The notes: generated by a model from the sequence alone, not told the origin. A stretch of DNA of 64,000 nucleotides from Nocardioides thalensis (GCF_013410655.1 NZ_JACCFP010000001.1:3123501-3187500), one strand, 5' to 3'. Counted from the first letter of the stretch, positions 28,230 through 36,383 are shown. A program made the numbers and translations.

Positions 28230-29028
28230 GCACGATCACCCCTGCGGCGATCAGCCACGGCTTCGCGCGCACCAGCGGGTTCTCGCCGTACCGGAAGTGC
28301 ACCGCGAACAGGTTGCGGTACATGTAGTAGCCCTTCCAGCTGCTCAGGTCGTGCTGCTGGTCGAAGTCGAGCTGACGGACGAGCACGGCGTCGCGGACGG
28401 CGTCGATGGTGAAGCCCGCGCGGCGCGCGCGGATCGCGTAGTCGCAGTCGTCGTAGAAGATGAAGAAGCTGTCGTCGGGCAGCCCGATCGCGTCGACCAC
28501 GTGGCGGCGCACCATGAAGCCCTCGAACGCGACGTTCTCCAGGGGCACGGTCGCCGGCATCGCCGCGCGGCTGCCGTAGGTGCCCACGACGCTCGCCGTC
28601 TTGGGCTTCACGCTGAGCGGGTTGCGGAGGTCGAACCGCAGCGCGGCGTACTCCGCGAGGTTGCCGCGGCTGTCCTCGCGCACGGCCATCAGGCAGTCGC
28701 CCTGGTGGGTGAGCAGCACGGTGAGGCAGTCGGGCGCCGGGACCACGTCGTCGTCCATCAGCCAGTAGCGGTCGAAGCCCTGCTCGTGCGCGGTCTTGAG
28801 GCCGAGGTGGAAGCCGCCCGCGCCGCCGAGGTTGTCGGGCGAGGTGATCACGTGCAGGCCCGGCACGTCGGCGCGCGCGAGCACGTCGGCCGTGTCGTCG
28901 GTGCTGGCGTTGTCGACGACGAACACCGCGTCGGCGGGGCGGTCGAGGCGCGCCAGGCCGGCGAGCATGTTCTCGAGGAGCGCCGACCGGTTGTAGGTCA
29001 CGACGACGATCGCCACCGTCTCGGTCAC
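28138..29028 (-). CDS. GT2 family glycosyltransferase, second in operon
   Basis: A 296 aa inverting GT-A enzyme: VAIVVVTYNRSALLENMLAG, nucleotide motif FVVDNASTDDT, PDNLGGAGGFHLGLKTAHE, the metal motif LMDDDV at about 91-95, and FFIFYDDCDYAIRARRAGF. The pattern resembles rhamnosyl/galactofuranosyl transferases of the GlfT1 group. The GTG at 29028 overlaps the upstream transferase stop (GTGA). Its last 92 bases overlap the 3' end of the PAP2 gene on the other strand. Either this or the upstream enzyme is the likely GlfT1 that starts the galactan; sequence alone does not decide which. Confidence 0.85.
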   Translation of the reverse strand: MTETVAIVVVTYNRSALLENMLAGLARLDRPADAVFVVDNASTDDTADVLARADVPGLHVITSPDNLGGAGGFHLGLKTAHEQGFDRYWLMDDDVVPAPDCLTVLLTHQGDCLMAVREDSRGNLAEYAALRFDLRNPLSVKPKTASVVGTYGSRAAMPATVPLENVAFEGFMVRRHVVDAIGLPDDSFFIFYDDCDYAIRARRAGFTIDAVRDAVLVRQLDFDQQHDLSSWKGYYMYRNLFAVHFRYGENPLVRAKPWLIAAGVIVLSPVRGGRPEARNARRALQDARRMRALPRA

Positions 29029-29969
29029 TTCAGATACCTCTCGTGGCCGGTGAAGTCGCCGCGCAGCCCGGCGTACGCCGCCCGGGCGCTCATCGCGATC
29101 CGGGCCGGCTGCGGCTTGGTGAACAGGTAGAACCACACGGTCTTGAGCCAGAACAGGAGCACGTGCACCCAGCCGCGGTAGGCCAGCAGGTTGAGCGTGT
29201 TGTTGCGCGCCATGCAGTAGTGCTTGAGGTCGCTCGGGGTGTGGTTGTAGGTGGTGCGGGCGAACATCATCGGGGTGCCGAGGCTGCCCACCGACGGGTG
29301 CAGCACGGTGGCGTCGACGACGGTGGCGATCCGGGCGCCCTCGGCCTCGGCGCGGAGCCGGTACTCGTGGTCGTCGCCCCAGATGAAGTACTCCGCCCGG
29401 GGATAGCCGATCCGCTCGACGAGCGCGCGGGTGAGCAGCACGCCGTTGAACGGGATGACGATGCCGTCGAGCCGCCGGGACCCGGCGGCCGCTGCCGCGC
29501 TGGCGACGTCGTGGACGACGCGGGTGCCGCCGGGCAGGCGGATCGGGAAGACCAGCCGGGCGGGGTCGGCCTCGTCGACGACGAGCGGTCCCCAGAAGTC
29601 GAGGTCGGTCTCCTCGGTGAGCCGCTCGAGGCAGCCCTCCGCCGGCAGGCCGTCGTCGTCCATCAGCCAGACCAGGTCGGCGTCGGTCTCCTCGATCGCC
29701 CACTTCAGGCCCTCGTGGAAGCCGCCCGCGCCCCCGGTGTTGTGGTCGAGGGTCCGGTGCTCGATCCGCAGGTTGGTCGAGTAGTCCGAGCCGCTAGGCG
29801 AGGACGTATCGAGACCCCGGAGCCACTCCCCCGTGCCGTCGGTCGAGGCGTTGTCGACGACGAGCACCCGGTCGAGGGCGCCGGACGCGACGTCCTCACC
29901 CAGCCGCGCGACCAGCTTCTCGAGCAGGGAGCGGCGGTTGAACGTCACCACCACCGCCACGATCCGCAC
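29025..29969 (-). CDS. GT2 family glycosyltransferase with in-frame repeat insert
   Basis: A 314 aa GT-A enzyme: RIVAVVVTFNRRSLLEKLVA, VLVVDNASTDGTGEWL, NTGGAGGFHEGLKWAIEE, metal motif LMDDDG (about 102-107), the acceptor-side FIWGDDHEYRLRAEAEG, and a membrane-associating end (GWVHVLLFWLKTVWFYLF). The segment NHTPSDLKHYCMARNN is typical of galactofuranosyl/rhamnosyl transferases, making this a GlfT1 candidate. Between the first strand-helix unit and the NTGGAGG loop, a type B repeat adds LDTSSPSGSDYSTN (about residues 53-66). Most relatives have a short variable loop there, so activity may be kept. Start GTG lies 7 bases after TAGGGT. Confidence 0.85.
   Translation of the reverse strand: MRIVAVVVTFNRRSLLEKLVARLGEDVASGALDRVLVVDNASTDGTGEWLRGLDTSSPSGSDYSTNLRIEHRTLDHNTGGAGGFHEGLKWAIEETDADLVWLMDDDGLPAEGCLERLTEETDLDFWGPLVVDEADPARLVFPIRLPGGTRVVHDVASAAAAAGSRRLDGIVIPFNGVLLTRALVERIGYPRAEYFIWGDDHEYRLRAEAEGARIATVVDATVLHPSVGSLGTPMMFARTTYNHTPSDLKHYCMARNNTLNLLAYRGWVHVLLFWLKTVWFYLFTKPQPARIAMSARAAYAGLRGDFTGHERYLK
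29771..29817 (-). repeat. Type B palindromic repeat, copy 2 (inside a glycosyltransferase gene)
   Basis: On the minus strand it reads GGGTCTCGATACG...CTACTCGACCAACC. It differs from copy 1 at two positions in the 44-base core. It is read in the same frame as copy 1, giving LDT-SPSGS-YST in both proteins. Confidence 0.85.
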
Positions 29970-29976
29970 GGCCTGA

Positions 29977-29982
29977 ACCCTA
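29977..29982 (-). promoter_or_regulatory. Predicted -10 element of the GT2 pair
   Basis: TAGGGT on the minus strand, 7 bases before the GTG at 29969. Confidence 0.5.
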
Positions 29983-29998
29983 GGTCACCCGCGCCCGA

Positions 29999-30004
29999 TA
30001 GCGT
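29999..30004 (+). promoter_or_regulatory. Predicted -10 element of the inositol-monophosphatase-like gene
   Basis: TAGCGT with 7 bases to GTG 30012. It favours 30012 over the GTG at 30003, which lies within the hexamer. Confidence 0.45.
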
Positions 30005-30011
30005 GGACCGC

Positions 30012-30782
30012 GTGGACACCGACGCCGTACTGCGGCTGATGCAGGATGTCGCCGCCGAGGTCATCACGCCCCGCTTCCGGGCGCTCCAGGACCACCAGGT
30101 CGAGGAGAAGAACCCCGGCGACCTGGTGACGATCGCCGACCACGAGTCCGAGGAGCTGCTGACGGCCGCGCTCAACGCCGCGTACCCCGACGCGGTGGTG
30201 CTCGGCGAGGAGGCGTTCGCGCACGACCCCGGCCTGCTCGACCGCTTCAACACCGCCGACCACGGCTTCACCGTCGACCCGGTCGACGGCACCAAGAACT
30301 TCGTGCACGGCTCCCCCGACCACGCCGTGATGATCGGGGAGCAGCGCGGCGGACAGGTGGTGCGCGGCTGGATCTGGCAGCCCCAGCACGAGGCGGCGTA
30401 CGTCGCCGAGGCCGGCGCCGGAGCGTGGCTCAACGGCGAGCGGCTCACCGCCGCGACGGCCGACGGCGCGCCGTACCGGACGGCACGGTGGAAGTGGCGC
30501 GGCAAGCAGCTGGGCGACCTCGGCACCCTGGAGGCGACATGGGCGTGCTGCGGCGTCGACTACCCGCGGCTGATCGCCGGTGAGGCGCGCGCGATCGTCT
30601 ACAACCACAGCAAGCCGTGGGACCACCTGCCGGGCGCGCTGCTGGTCAGCGAGTCGGGTGGGCGGATCGGCATGATCGACGGCAGCCGGTTCGACCCGCG
30701 GGCGCTGGGCTCGGGCATCGTCGGAGCGCCGGACGACGCGACGTACGACGCCGTCGTCGAGGCCGTGCAGCCGCTCAGGTAG
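30012..30782 (+). CDS. Inositol monophosphatase family phosphatase
   Basis: A 256 aa Mg-dependent phosphatase. Motifs are the metal-binding GEEAFAHD, DPVDGTKNFVHGSPD and PWDHLPGALLVSESGGRIG. Substrates in this family include myo-inositol-1-phosphate and histidinol phosphate; the sequence does not separate these options. A reading frame extends upstream to 29043, antisense to the glycosyltransferase, and is rejected. The TAG stop abuts the stop of the convergent LCP gene with no base between them. Confidence 0.9.
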   Translation: MDTDAVLRLMQDVAAEVITPRFRALQDHQVEEKNPGDLVTIADHESEELLTAALNAAYPDAVVLGEEAFAHDPGLLDRFNTADHGFTVDPVDGTKNFVHGSPDHAVMIGEQRGGQVVRGWIWQPQHEAAYVAEAGAGAWLNGERLTAATADGAPYRTARWKWRGKQLGDLGTLEATWACCGVDYPRLIAGEARAIVYNHSKPWDHLPGALLVSESGGRIGMIDGSRFDPRALGSGIVGAPDDATYDAVVEAVQPLR

Positions 30783-32204
30783 TCAGCAGACCGCCGCGAG
30801 GTCGTCGGCGTCGTTGGCGGCGTAGCCCTCGCTGAGGGAGCCGATCGACCCGCCGGTCATGGTGTCCGGGGCCTTCCGGCGCTTCTTGGTCGGCGGCGGG
30901 GCCTCGCCCTCGGCGCGGTCGATCGCCTCGGCGACGGTCTCGTGGACGAGGTCGATGTCGGGGTCGGCGGTGTTGATCAGCGGCGGGACGAGCGACACCG
31001 TCGACATCTTCTGGTCGCGCGCCTTGAGCCCGAGGTCGATGAAGCGGTCGACCTCGGAGGCGGGCAGGTTCGTCTGGAACATGTCGGTCGACGCCTTCGC
31101 CAGCGCCTCGAAGTTGGTCAGCGCCTTCTGCGGGCTGACCTGCTGGACCAGCGCGTTCATCACACACTTCTGGCGCGCCATCCGGGAGTAGTCGTCGGAG
31201 CCCTCGCGGGCGCGGGCGAACCACAGCGCCTCGAAGCCGTCGAGCGTCTTGATGCCCGGCGAGATGTGCGTGTAGAAGGGGTCGCTCGGCAGCCCGACCG
31301 GGATCTCGTCGCGGACGTTGAGCTTGACGCCCCCGACCGCGTCGACCAGCGACTTGAAGCCCTCGAGGTTGACCATCGCCCAGTAGTTGATCTCGAGGCC
31401 GGTGATGCCCTCGACCGCCATGATCGTGGCGTCGGTGCCCGGGTTCTCGGAGCTGCCGAACAGGTCCGTGTGGTCGCCGGCCCAGGTGCTGACGCCGTTG
31501 AGGTAGCAGCCGTCGCAGTTGAACCCGTCGGGGAACTCCTCGTCCATGACCGACCCCTCCTTGAACGGGAAGTTGGCCATGTTGCGCGGCAGGCCGATGA
31601 GCACGGTCTGCCCGGTCTCGGCGTCGATCGAGGCGACCGTCATCGAGTCGGGACGCAGGCCCCACCGGCTCTCGCCGGAGTCTCCGCCCATCAGCAGCAC
31701 GTTGTAGCGGCCGTCGTGGGCGTCGCTGACCGAGCCGTCGCCGAACAGGGCGATCGCCAGGTCGCGCTGCACGCCGACGAGGTGCGCACCGAACAGGAGG
31801 GTGCCGGCGACCGAGAAGCAGAGGATGCCGTTGACGCCGACCACGGCCCGGCGGTGCGGCAGCTGGAGGCTGAGAGGCTGTCCGATCCGCCAGGCGTCGA
31901 TGAAGAGGGCCGCCCAGCCGATGGCGCCGGCGAACAGGGCGAGCCGCGCGACCAGCAGCACGTTCTTGTCGAACGCGAGCGTGAACGCGAAGCCGTGGTC
32001 GAGGGCGCTGATCGTGAGCACGAGAGCGCCGGTGACCAGGAGGCCGATCCAGATCCGGAGCGCGATCAGTCCGATCCGGCGGTTGCCGTGCAGCAGCTGC
32101 GCGGACCCGGGGGCGACGAGGGTGAGCGCCATGAGCGCGAGGGCTCGGCGGAACCGGACGCGGGCAGCGCGGTCGGCAACGGTGAGCGCTGACGGATCAG
32201 CCAT
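30783..32204 (-). CDS. LytR-CpsA-Psr (LCP) family protein with N-terminal multi-span region
   Basis: Probable ligase that attaches a wall polymer (such as arabinogalactan-like glycan or teichoic acid) to peptidoglycan from a lipid carrier. In this 473 aa protein the N-terminal 140 residues hold about four membrane spans. The LCP domain (about 165-400) includes YNVLLMGGDSGESRWGLRPD, the Arg-rich VLIGLPRNMANFPF, NGVSTWAGDH, GLEINYWAMVNLEGF, VDAVGGVKLNV and ALWFARAREGSDDYSRMARQ. The ATG at 32204 has AGGAG 9 bases upstream; an in-frame ATG at 32222 lacks this. Rv3267 is the syntenic relative. Confidence 0.92.
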   Translation of the reverse strand: MADPSALTVADRAARVRFRRALALMALTLVAPGSAQLLHGNRRIGLIALRIWIGLLVTGALVLTISALDHGFAFTLAFDKNVLLVARLALFAGAIGWAALFIDAWRIGQPLSLQLPHRRAVVGVNGILCFSVAGTLLFGAHLVGVQRDLAIALFGDGSVSDAHDGRYNVLLMGGDSGESRWGLRPDSMTVASIDAETGQTVLIGLPRNMANFPFKEGSVMDEEFPDGFNCDGCYLNGVSTWAGDHTDLFGSSENPGTDATIMAVEGITGLEINYWAMVNLEGFKSLVDAVGGVKLNVRDEIPVGLPSDPFYTHISPGIKTLDGFEALWFARAREGSDDYSRMARQKCVMNALVQQVSPQKALTNFEALAKASTDMFQTNLPASEVDRFIDLGLKARDQKMSTVSLVPPLINTADPDIDLVHETVAEAIDRAEGEAPPPTKKRRKAPDTMTGGSIGSLSEGYAANDADDLAAVC

Positions 32205-32287
32205 GTGGCGGTACTCCTGCACAGGGGAAGATGAGCAGTGCGCCCAGTATCACCAGTCACACCTGTCACAGGAGGCACGACGCGCCG

Positions 32288-33301
32288 CTACCGCCCCAGG
32301 CGTGCGATCTCGTCGGGAGAGGCGTTTCCGCCGGTGACGACGACACCCACCTTCGCGCCCGCTGCCCGGTCACCGTCGGACAGGAGGCCGGCCAGCGACG
32401 CGGCGCCGGCTCCCTCGGCGAGGGTGCTCGCGCGTGTCGCGAGCAGCCGGGCGGCGGCGTCGATCTCGTCGTCGGTGACCAGGAGGAAGTCGTCGAGCCG
32501 GTCGCGGAGCACCGACTGCGGCAGCGGGTAGCCGGTCGTCGTGGCGAGACCGGCCGCGCGCGTCGTGCAGGGCGCCTTCTGGATCTCGCCGGTGCGCCAG
32601 GAGAGCCAGCCGGCCGGCGCGGCCGACGACTGGACGCCCACCACCCGGCACGAGGGGGCGATCCGGTCGCGCACGAGGCACGCCCCCGCCGCGCCGGTGC
32701 CGCTCCCGACCGGCACGTAGAGCACGTCGAGGTCGGGCGCGCTGGTGAACAGCTCGACGTACGCCGTGGCGTGGCCCAGGATGATCCGCGGGTCGGTGGT
32801 GTCGACGTACGCGAACCTCCCGGTGGTTGAGGTGCGAGGCGCCCCAGCGCCGAGCCTCGAAACCTCGGGACAGCCCAGCTCACGCGCGCGCTCGCTGGCG
32901 TCGCCGAGGGTGTCGCCGTGGACGATCACGGTCGCGCCGAGCGCGCGGACCGCCTCGCGCCGGATCTCCGGGGCCGACGAGGGCATCACGATCGTCGCCG
33001 GCACGCCGGCGAGGCGGGCGGCGTACGCCACCGACTGGGCGTGGTTGCCGGTCGAGCACGTCACCAGGCCGCGGGCGCGCTCCTCGTCGGTGAGGCGGGC
33101 GGCCAGGTAGACCCCGCCGCGGACCTTGAACGCCCCGGTCGGCAGCACGTGCTCGTGCTTGACCAGCACCTCGGCGCCGACCGCGGCGTCGAGCAGCGGG
33201 TGCGCGACGAGCGGGGTGCGCTCGAGCCGCGCCGACACGACGTCGGCCGCGTCGAGGATCGCGTCGTACGACAGCGGCTGCCTCTCGAGCATCACGGTCA
33301 T
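32288..33301 (-). CDS. Threonine/serine dehydratase-like PLP enzyme with in-frame repeat insert
   Basis: Fold-type II PLP enzyme of 337 aa, probably deaminating threonine or serine to a 2-oxo acid. The PLP lysine sits in PTGAFKVRGG, substrate loop in STGNHAQSVAYAARLAG, and the phosphate-binding loop is PVGSGTGAAGA. There is no C-terminal ACT regulatory domain, so it is a catabolic-type enzyme. A type A repeat (32821-32868) is translated in frame as EVSRLGAGAPRTSTTG between RARELGCP and RFAYVDTTDPRII, adding about 16 residues at what is normally a short loop. Divergent from a LysR gene that may regulate it. Confidence 0.85.
   Translation of the reverse strand: MTVMLERQPLSYDAILDAADVVSARLERTPLVAHPLLDAAVGAEVLVKHEHVLPTGAFKVRGGVYLAARLTDEERARGLVTCSTGNHAQSVAYAARLAGVPATIVMPSSAPEIRREAVRALGATVIVHGDTLGDASERARELGCPEVSRLGAGAPRTSTTGRFAYVDTTDPRIILGHATAYVELFTSAPDLDVLYVPVGSGTGAAGACLVRDRIAPSCRVVGVQSSAAPAGWLSWRTGEIQKAPCTTRAAGLATTTGYPLPQSVLRDRLDDFLLVTDDEIDAAARLLATRASTLAEGAGAASLAGLLSDGDRAAGAKVGVVVTGGNASPDEIARLGR
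32821..32868 (-). repeat. Type A palindromic repeat, copy 1 (inside the dehydratase gene)
   Basis: On the minus strand, conserved ends GGTTTCGAGGCTCG and CTCGCACCTCAACCACCGG flank a variable self-complementary centre (GCGC-TGGG-GCGC). It adds 48 bases (16 codons) without breaking the gene. Confidence 0.85.
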
Positions 33302-33326
33302 GCCTTCATGGTCGCCCCGCGACCAC

Positions 33327-33341
33327 CTATCGGTCCAATAG
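33327..33341. promoter_or_regulatory. LysR-type binding site candidate
   Basis: CTAT-N7-ATAG contains the T-N11-A pattern of LysR regulators, in the 94-base gap between the dehydratase and the divergent lysR. It lies 26 bases upstream of the dehydratase ATG. Confidence 0.5.
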
Positions 33342-33383
33342 TTCTTTTCACATGATCCGATCGACGCGATCGATCTGTCGGCG

Positions 33384-33389
33384 TACGCT
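33384..33389 (+). promoter_or_regulatory. Predicted -10 element of the lysR gene
   Basis: TACGCT with 6 bases to the GTG at 33396. Confidence 0.4.
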
Positions 33390-33395
33390 CGTGCC

Positions 33396-34292
33396 GTGAT
33401 CGACCTTCGCCGCCTCGAGGCCCTCGTCGCGCTCCACCAGACCGGCACGGTCTCGGCCGCGGCCGCCCGGCTCCAGTACGGGCAGCCGACGATCTCCCAC
33501 CACCTGCGCCGGCTGGAGGCCGAGACCGGCAGCGTGCTTCTCCAGCGGGTCGGCCGCGGCGTACGGCTGACCCCCGACGGCGAGCGGCTCGCGCGCCGCG
33601 GCGAGGAGATCCTGGGGCTGCTGGCGCGGGCCGAGGCCGAGCTCGACGCCGCCACCAGCCTCCAGGCCGGGGCGGTCCGGCTCGCGGCGTTCCCCTCCGG
33701 CGCGGCGACCCTGGTGCCCGCGGCGGTCGCGGCCCTCGCCGACGCCCACCCCGGGCTGACCCTCGACCTCACCGAGGCCGAGCCGCCGGAGGCGGTCCGG
33801 ATGCTGCGGTCGGGCGCCGTCGACCTCGCGCTGACCTTCGCCTACCCCGACCAGCCGGACGCCGACAGCGTCACCTCCACTCCCCTGTTCGACGACCCGC
33901 TCTACCTCGTCGGCGCGCCCGGCACCGACCTCGGCGCCGACGACGAGCACCTCGAGCGCTTCGCCGCGACCCGCTGGATCACCGGCTGCGAGCGGTGCCG
34001 CAGCGAGCTGCTCGCGCTGTGCGCCCAGGCCGGCTACACGCCGGAGATCGCGTTCGCCAGCGACGACTACGTCGCCGTGCAGTCGCTCGTCGCGACCGGC
34101 CTCGGCGTGACGGTGCTCCCGGGCCTCGCGCTGCGCGCGCACCAGAACCCGGGCGTCGTGCGGCGCGCGGTGCCCGAGGCGTTCCGGCGCATCCAGGTGA
34201 CGACGTACGGCGCCGCGCCCCACCCGCCGGCGGTGACCGCCGTGGCGACGGCCCTCGCCGAGGTGGCGCGGTCGCTGCGCGCGGCCGCCTAG
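33396..34292 (+). CDS. LysR family transcriptional regulator
   Basis: A 298 aa regulator. The winged helix-turn-helix is residues 1-60 (DLRRLEALVALHQTGTVSAA, LQYGQPTISHHLRRLEAETG), and the effector domain follows (AVRLAAFPSGAATLVPAAVA, VDLALTFAYPDQPD, GLGVTVLPGLALR). Divergence from the dehydratase gene and the T-N11-A site between them suggest control of that gene, perhaps by an amino-acid effector. Its TAG stop and the CTA of the convergent thioesterase stop overlap in CTAG. Confidence 0.92.
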   Translation: MIDLRRLEALVALHQTGTVSAAAARLQYGQPTISHHLRRLEAETGSVLLQRVGRGVRLTPDGERLARRGEEILGLLARAEAELDAATSLQAGAVRLAAFPSGAATLVPAAVAALADAHPGLTLDLTEAEPPEAVRMLRSGAVDLALTFAYPDQPDADSVTSTPLFDDPLYLVGAPGTDLGADDEHLERFAATRWITGCERCRSELLALCAQAGYTPEIAFASDDYVAVQSLVATGLGVTVLPGLALRAHQNPGVVRRAVPEAFRRIQVTTYGAAPHPPAVTAVATALAEVARSLRAAA

Positions 34293-34792
34293 CTCCTGCG
34301 CCCCGCCTCGATCTCGGCGCGCTTGGCGAGCCGGTGGGCGCGGCGGATCTCCGCCTCCCGCATCCGGCGCTCGTCCTCGGCGGTCTCCGCGCGCAGCCCG
34401 GGCACGGGTCGCGCGTCCCCGGCGCCGTCGATCGCGACGAACACGAAGTAGGCCGACGCCACGTGCAGGCTCTCCGCGGTGTCGTCCCACGGCTGGGTCT
34501 CGATCCGGACGCCGATCTCCATCGACGACCGGCCGGCCCAGTTGATCTGCGCGAACGTGCGCACGATGTCGCCGACCCGCACCGGCTCGAGGAACGCCAT
34601 CTCGTCGAGCGCGGCCGTGACGGCCGGTCCGCCGCTGTGGCGCTGCGCGACGACGCCGGCGGCGGAGTCGGCGAGCTTGAGGATCTCGCCGCCGTGGATG
34701 TTGCCGAGGAGGTTGGTCTGCGACCGCGACGTGACCTCCGCGAGCTCGATGCGGGAGAAGGACGGCGTGCGGGTCTCGAGGGGTCCGGTCAC
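34289..34792 (-). CDS. Acyl-CoA thioesterase, hotdog fold (YciA/BACH-like)
   Basis: Hydrolyses acyl-CoA to free acid and CoA. The hotdog signature is NLLGNIHGGEILKLADSAAG, with LDEMAFLEPVRVGDIVRTFA and a second strand set INWAGRSSMEIGVRIETQPW. The C-terminal helix (EDERRMREAEIRRAHRLAKR) is charged. GTG 34792 gives 167 aa and leaves room for the divergent LCP promoter; upstream starts at 34825, 34852 and 34870 are in frame but would cover that promoter or start codon. The operon partner is unclear, as the gene stands alone. Confidence 0.85.
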   Translation of the reverse strand: MTGPLETRTPSFSRIELAEVTSRSQTNLLGNIHGGEILKLADSAAGVVAQRHSGGPAVTAALDEMAFLEPVRVGDIVRTFAQINWAGRSSMEIGVRIETQPWDDTAESLHVASAYFVFVAIDGAGDARPVPGLRAETAEDERRMREAEIRRAHRLAKRAEIEAGRRS

Positions 34793-34836
34793 GGCCCTGA
34801 CGGTAGCGGCTGCCGGGCTCGTGACGTGCGGTTCAG

Positions 34837-34842
34837 TAGGCT
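34837..34842 (+). promoter_or_regulatory. Predicted -10 element of the second LCP gene
   Basis: TAGGCT with 8 bases to the ATG at 34851. It supports a leaderless transcript. Confidence 0.5.
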
Positions 34843-34850
34843 CCCTGTCC

Positions 34851-36080
34851 ATGTCCGACGCAGGCAGCAAGGGTCCCGACGGTGACCAGCCCGGCTTCGA
34901 CTGGCTCTACGGCAAGAAGGGCCAGGCGGGCCAGGGCGACCGACCCGCGCCGCCTCCGCCCCCGCCGCCGGCCCCCCGGCCGCCGGCCGACGACCACCCC
35001 GAGCGGACGCGGCTGATGCCGACCCAGCCGCAGGGCGGCGAGCCGCCGTACCAGCAGCGCCCGACCACACGGCCGACCCCGCCGCAGGTCGCGCCCGCCC
35101 CCGGCGCGCCGCCGCCGTCGCGCGGTCGCTCGGGCCGCAGCGGCTGGGCGCGCCCCGGCCGGTGGATCAAGATCGTGCTCGCGCTCCTCCTGCTGTGGGT
35201 CGTCTACCTCGTCGCCGTCCCGCTCTGGACCTGGAGCAAGGTCGACAAGATCGCGTTCGAACCCGAGGGCGACCGCCCCGACGACCAGCCCGGCACGACG
35301 TACCTCATGGTCGGCAGCGACTCCCGCGCGGGCCTCAGCGAGGAGGAGCGCAAGAAGTACGCGACCGGGAACTCCGAGAGCTCATTGGCCGACACGATCA
35401 TGATCCTGCACACCGGGTCGGGCCCGAGCGTGCTGATCTCGTTCCCGCGCGATTGGACGATCGACGGCAGCAAGATCAACGGGTTCTACGACCCGGGCGA
35501 CCCGACGGCGCTGGTCAAGACGCTGGAGCAGCAGACCGGCATCCGGATCGACGAGTACATGGAGATCGGGCTCGGCGGCGTCGCCGGCGTCGTGGACGCG
35601 GTCGGCGGCGTGGAGATCTGTCCCAAGGAGGACATCACGGACCCGAAGGCCGGCCTGAAGGTCAAGAAGGGCTGCCAGGAGGCCGACGGCGAGGTCGCGC
35701 TGGCCTACGCCCGGACCCGCGCGACCACCCTCGGCGACCTCGACCGCGTCGGCCGGCAACGCGAGGTCGTCGCCGCGATCGGCGACAAGGTGCTCTCGCC
35801 GTGGTCGGTGCTCAACCCGTTCCGCTACTGGAACCTCAACGGCGCGATCCCCGACTTCTTCGCGTTCGGCGAGGGCACCGGCCCGATCGACGGCTCCCGG
35901 TGGGCGCTCGCGATGAGCCGCGTCGGCGGCAGCGGCATGACCTGCACGATGCCCGTCACCGACGGCTCCGCCACCGAGATGGACCGCGAGCGCGCCGACC
36001 CGCTGTGGGACGCGATCATCGAGGACCGCACCGACGACATCACCAAGGCCCAGTGCACCGTCGCGGGCCTGCCGCGCTGA
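34851..36080 (+). CDS. LytR-CpsA-Psr (LCP) family protein with proline-rich N-terminus
   Basis: A 409 aa LCP ligase. A long cytoplasmic, Pro-rich N-terminus (residues 1-105, including a run of Pro and the TRLMPTQP segment) precedes one membrane span at about 106-126 (IVLALLLLWVVYLVAVPLW). The LCP domain follows: TTYLMVGSDSRAGLS, SLADTIMILH, SVLISFPRDWTIDGSKING, VGGVEICPKEDITDPKAGLK and ALAYARTRATTLGDLDRVGR, with the conserved Arg and Asp residues. Cys residues around the DxxA region may form a disulfide. It differs from the LCP at 30.8 kb in topology, so the two probably serve different polymers. Confidence 0.93.
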   Translation: MSDAGSKGPDGDQPGFDWLYGKKGQAGQGDRPAPPPPPPPAPRPPADDHPERTRLMPTQPQGGEPPYQQRPTTRPTPPQVAPAPGAPPPSRGRSGRSGWARPGRWIKIVLALLLLWVVYLVAVPLWTWSKVDKIAFEPEGDRPDDQPGTTYLMVGSDSRAGLSEEERKKYATGNSESSLADTIMILHTGSGPSVLISFPRDWTIDGSKINGFYDPGDPTALVKTLEQQTGIRIDEYMEIGLGGVAGVVDAVGGVEICPKEDITDPKAGLKVKKGCQEADGEVALAYARTRATTLGDLDRVGRQREVVAAIGDKVLSPWSVLNPFRYWNLNGAIPDFFAFGEGTGPIDGSRWALAMSRVGGSGMTCTMPVTDGSATEMDRERADPLWDAIIEDRTDDITKAQCTVAGLPR

Positions 36081-36092
36081 TCTGCCGCGCTA

Positions 36093-36206
36093 TATGTGAG
36101 GTTGTGGCGCGTGCGCTCGCAAGGCGGACGAGCGAAGGCGACCTGAAAGGCGAAGCGGTCGTCGAGCGAGGACAACGCCGCGAGCGCGCGTGCCACAACC
36201 TCACAT
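36093..36206. repeat. 114-bp element with 28-bp terminal inverted repeats
   Basis: The left end (36093-36120) begins TATGTGAGGTTGTGGC, and the right end is its reverse complement (36179-36206). 26 of 28 positions match, with a 58-base centre. It starts 12 bases after the LCP stop, and the stop codon of the small convergent gene lies inside the right arm. It could be a MITE-like insertion or a large bidirectional terminator. Confidence 0.8.
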
Positions 36207-36344
36207 AGCCATGAAGAGGATTTCCTCGCGGGAATACTCGCGACCGGGGTGCTCGAGGGCGAGGTGCTCCTGCACCTTCTCGACGAGCTCGTCGTCGGTG
36301 TCGCCACGCAGGGTGACGTCACAGGGGCAGCGAAGGGACGGCAT
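36201..36344 (-). CDS. Small DUF1059-like protein
   Basis: A 47 aa protein starting MPSLRCPCDVTLRG and continuing with TDDELVEKVQEHLALEHPGR, then EYSREEILFMAM. The CxC near the start, the D/E-rich helix and the EH...H spacing resemble DUF1059 proteins, which have no assigned function. The final codons and TGA fall in the right arm of the inverted-repeat element. It is the third gene in line after the sortase and LPDTG genes, separated from the latter by 39 bases. Confidence 0.65.
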   Translation of the reverse strand: MPSLRCPCDVTLRGDTDDELVEKVQEHLALEHPGREYSREEILFMAM

Positions 36345-36383
36345 GGCGCCTCCTCGGCCTGGATCGCAGCGATCGTCAGGCGG

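Noticed and set aside
28138..29703. Longer glycosyltransferase frame starting at 29703
   Set aside because: The extension is out of frame with the real upstream glycosyltransferase and lacks a GT pattern; the GTG at 29028 with the GTGA overlap fits better.
32288..33772. Dehydratase frame extended to 33772
   Set aside because: The extra 157 codons are antisense to lysR and cross the LysR-type site; MTVMLERQ at 33301 is a natural start.
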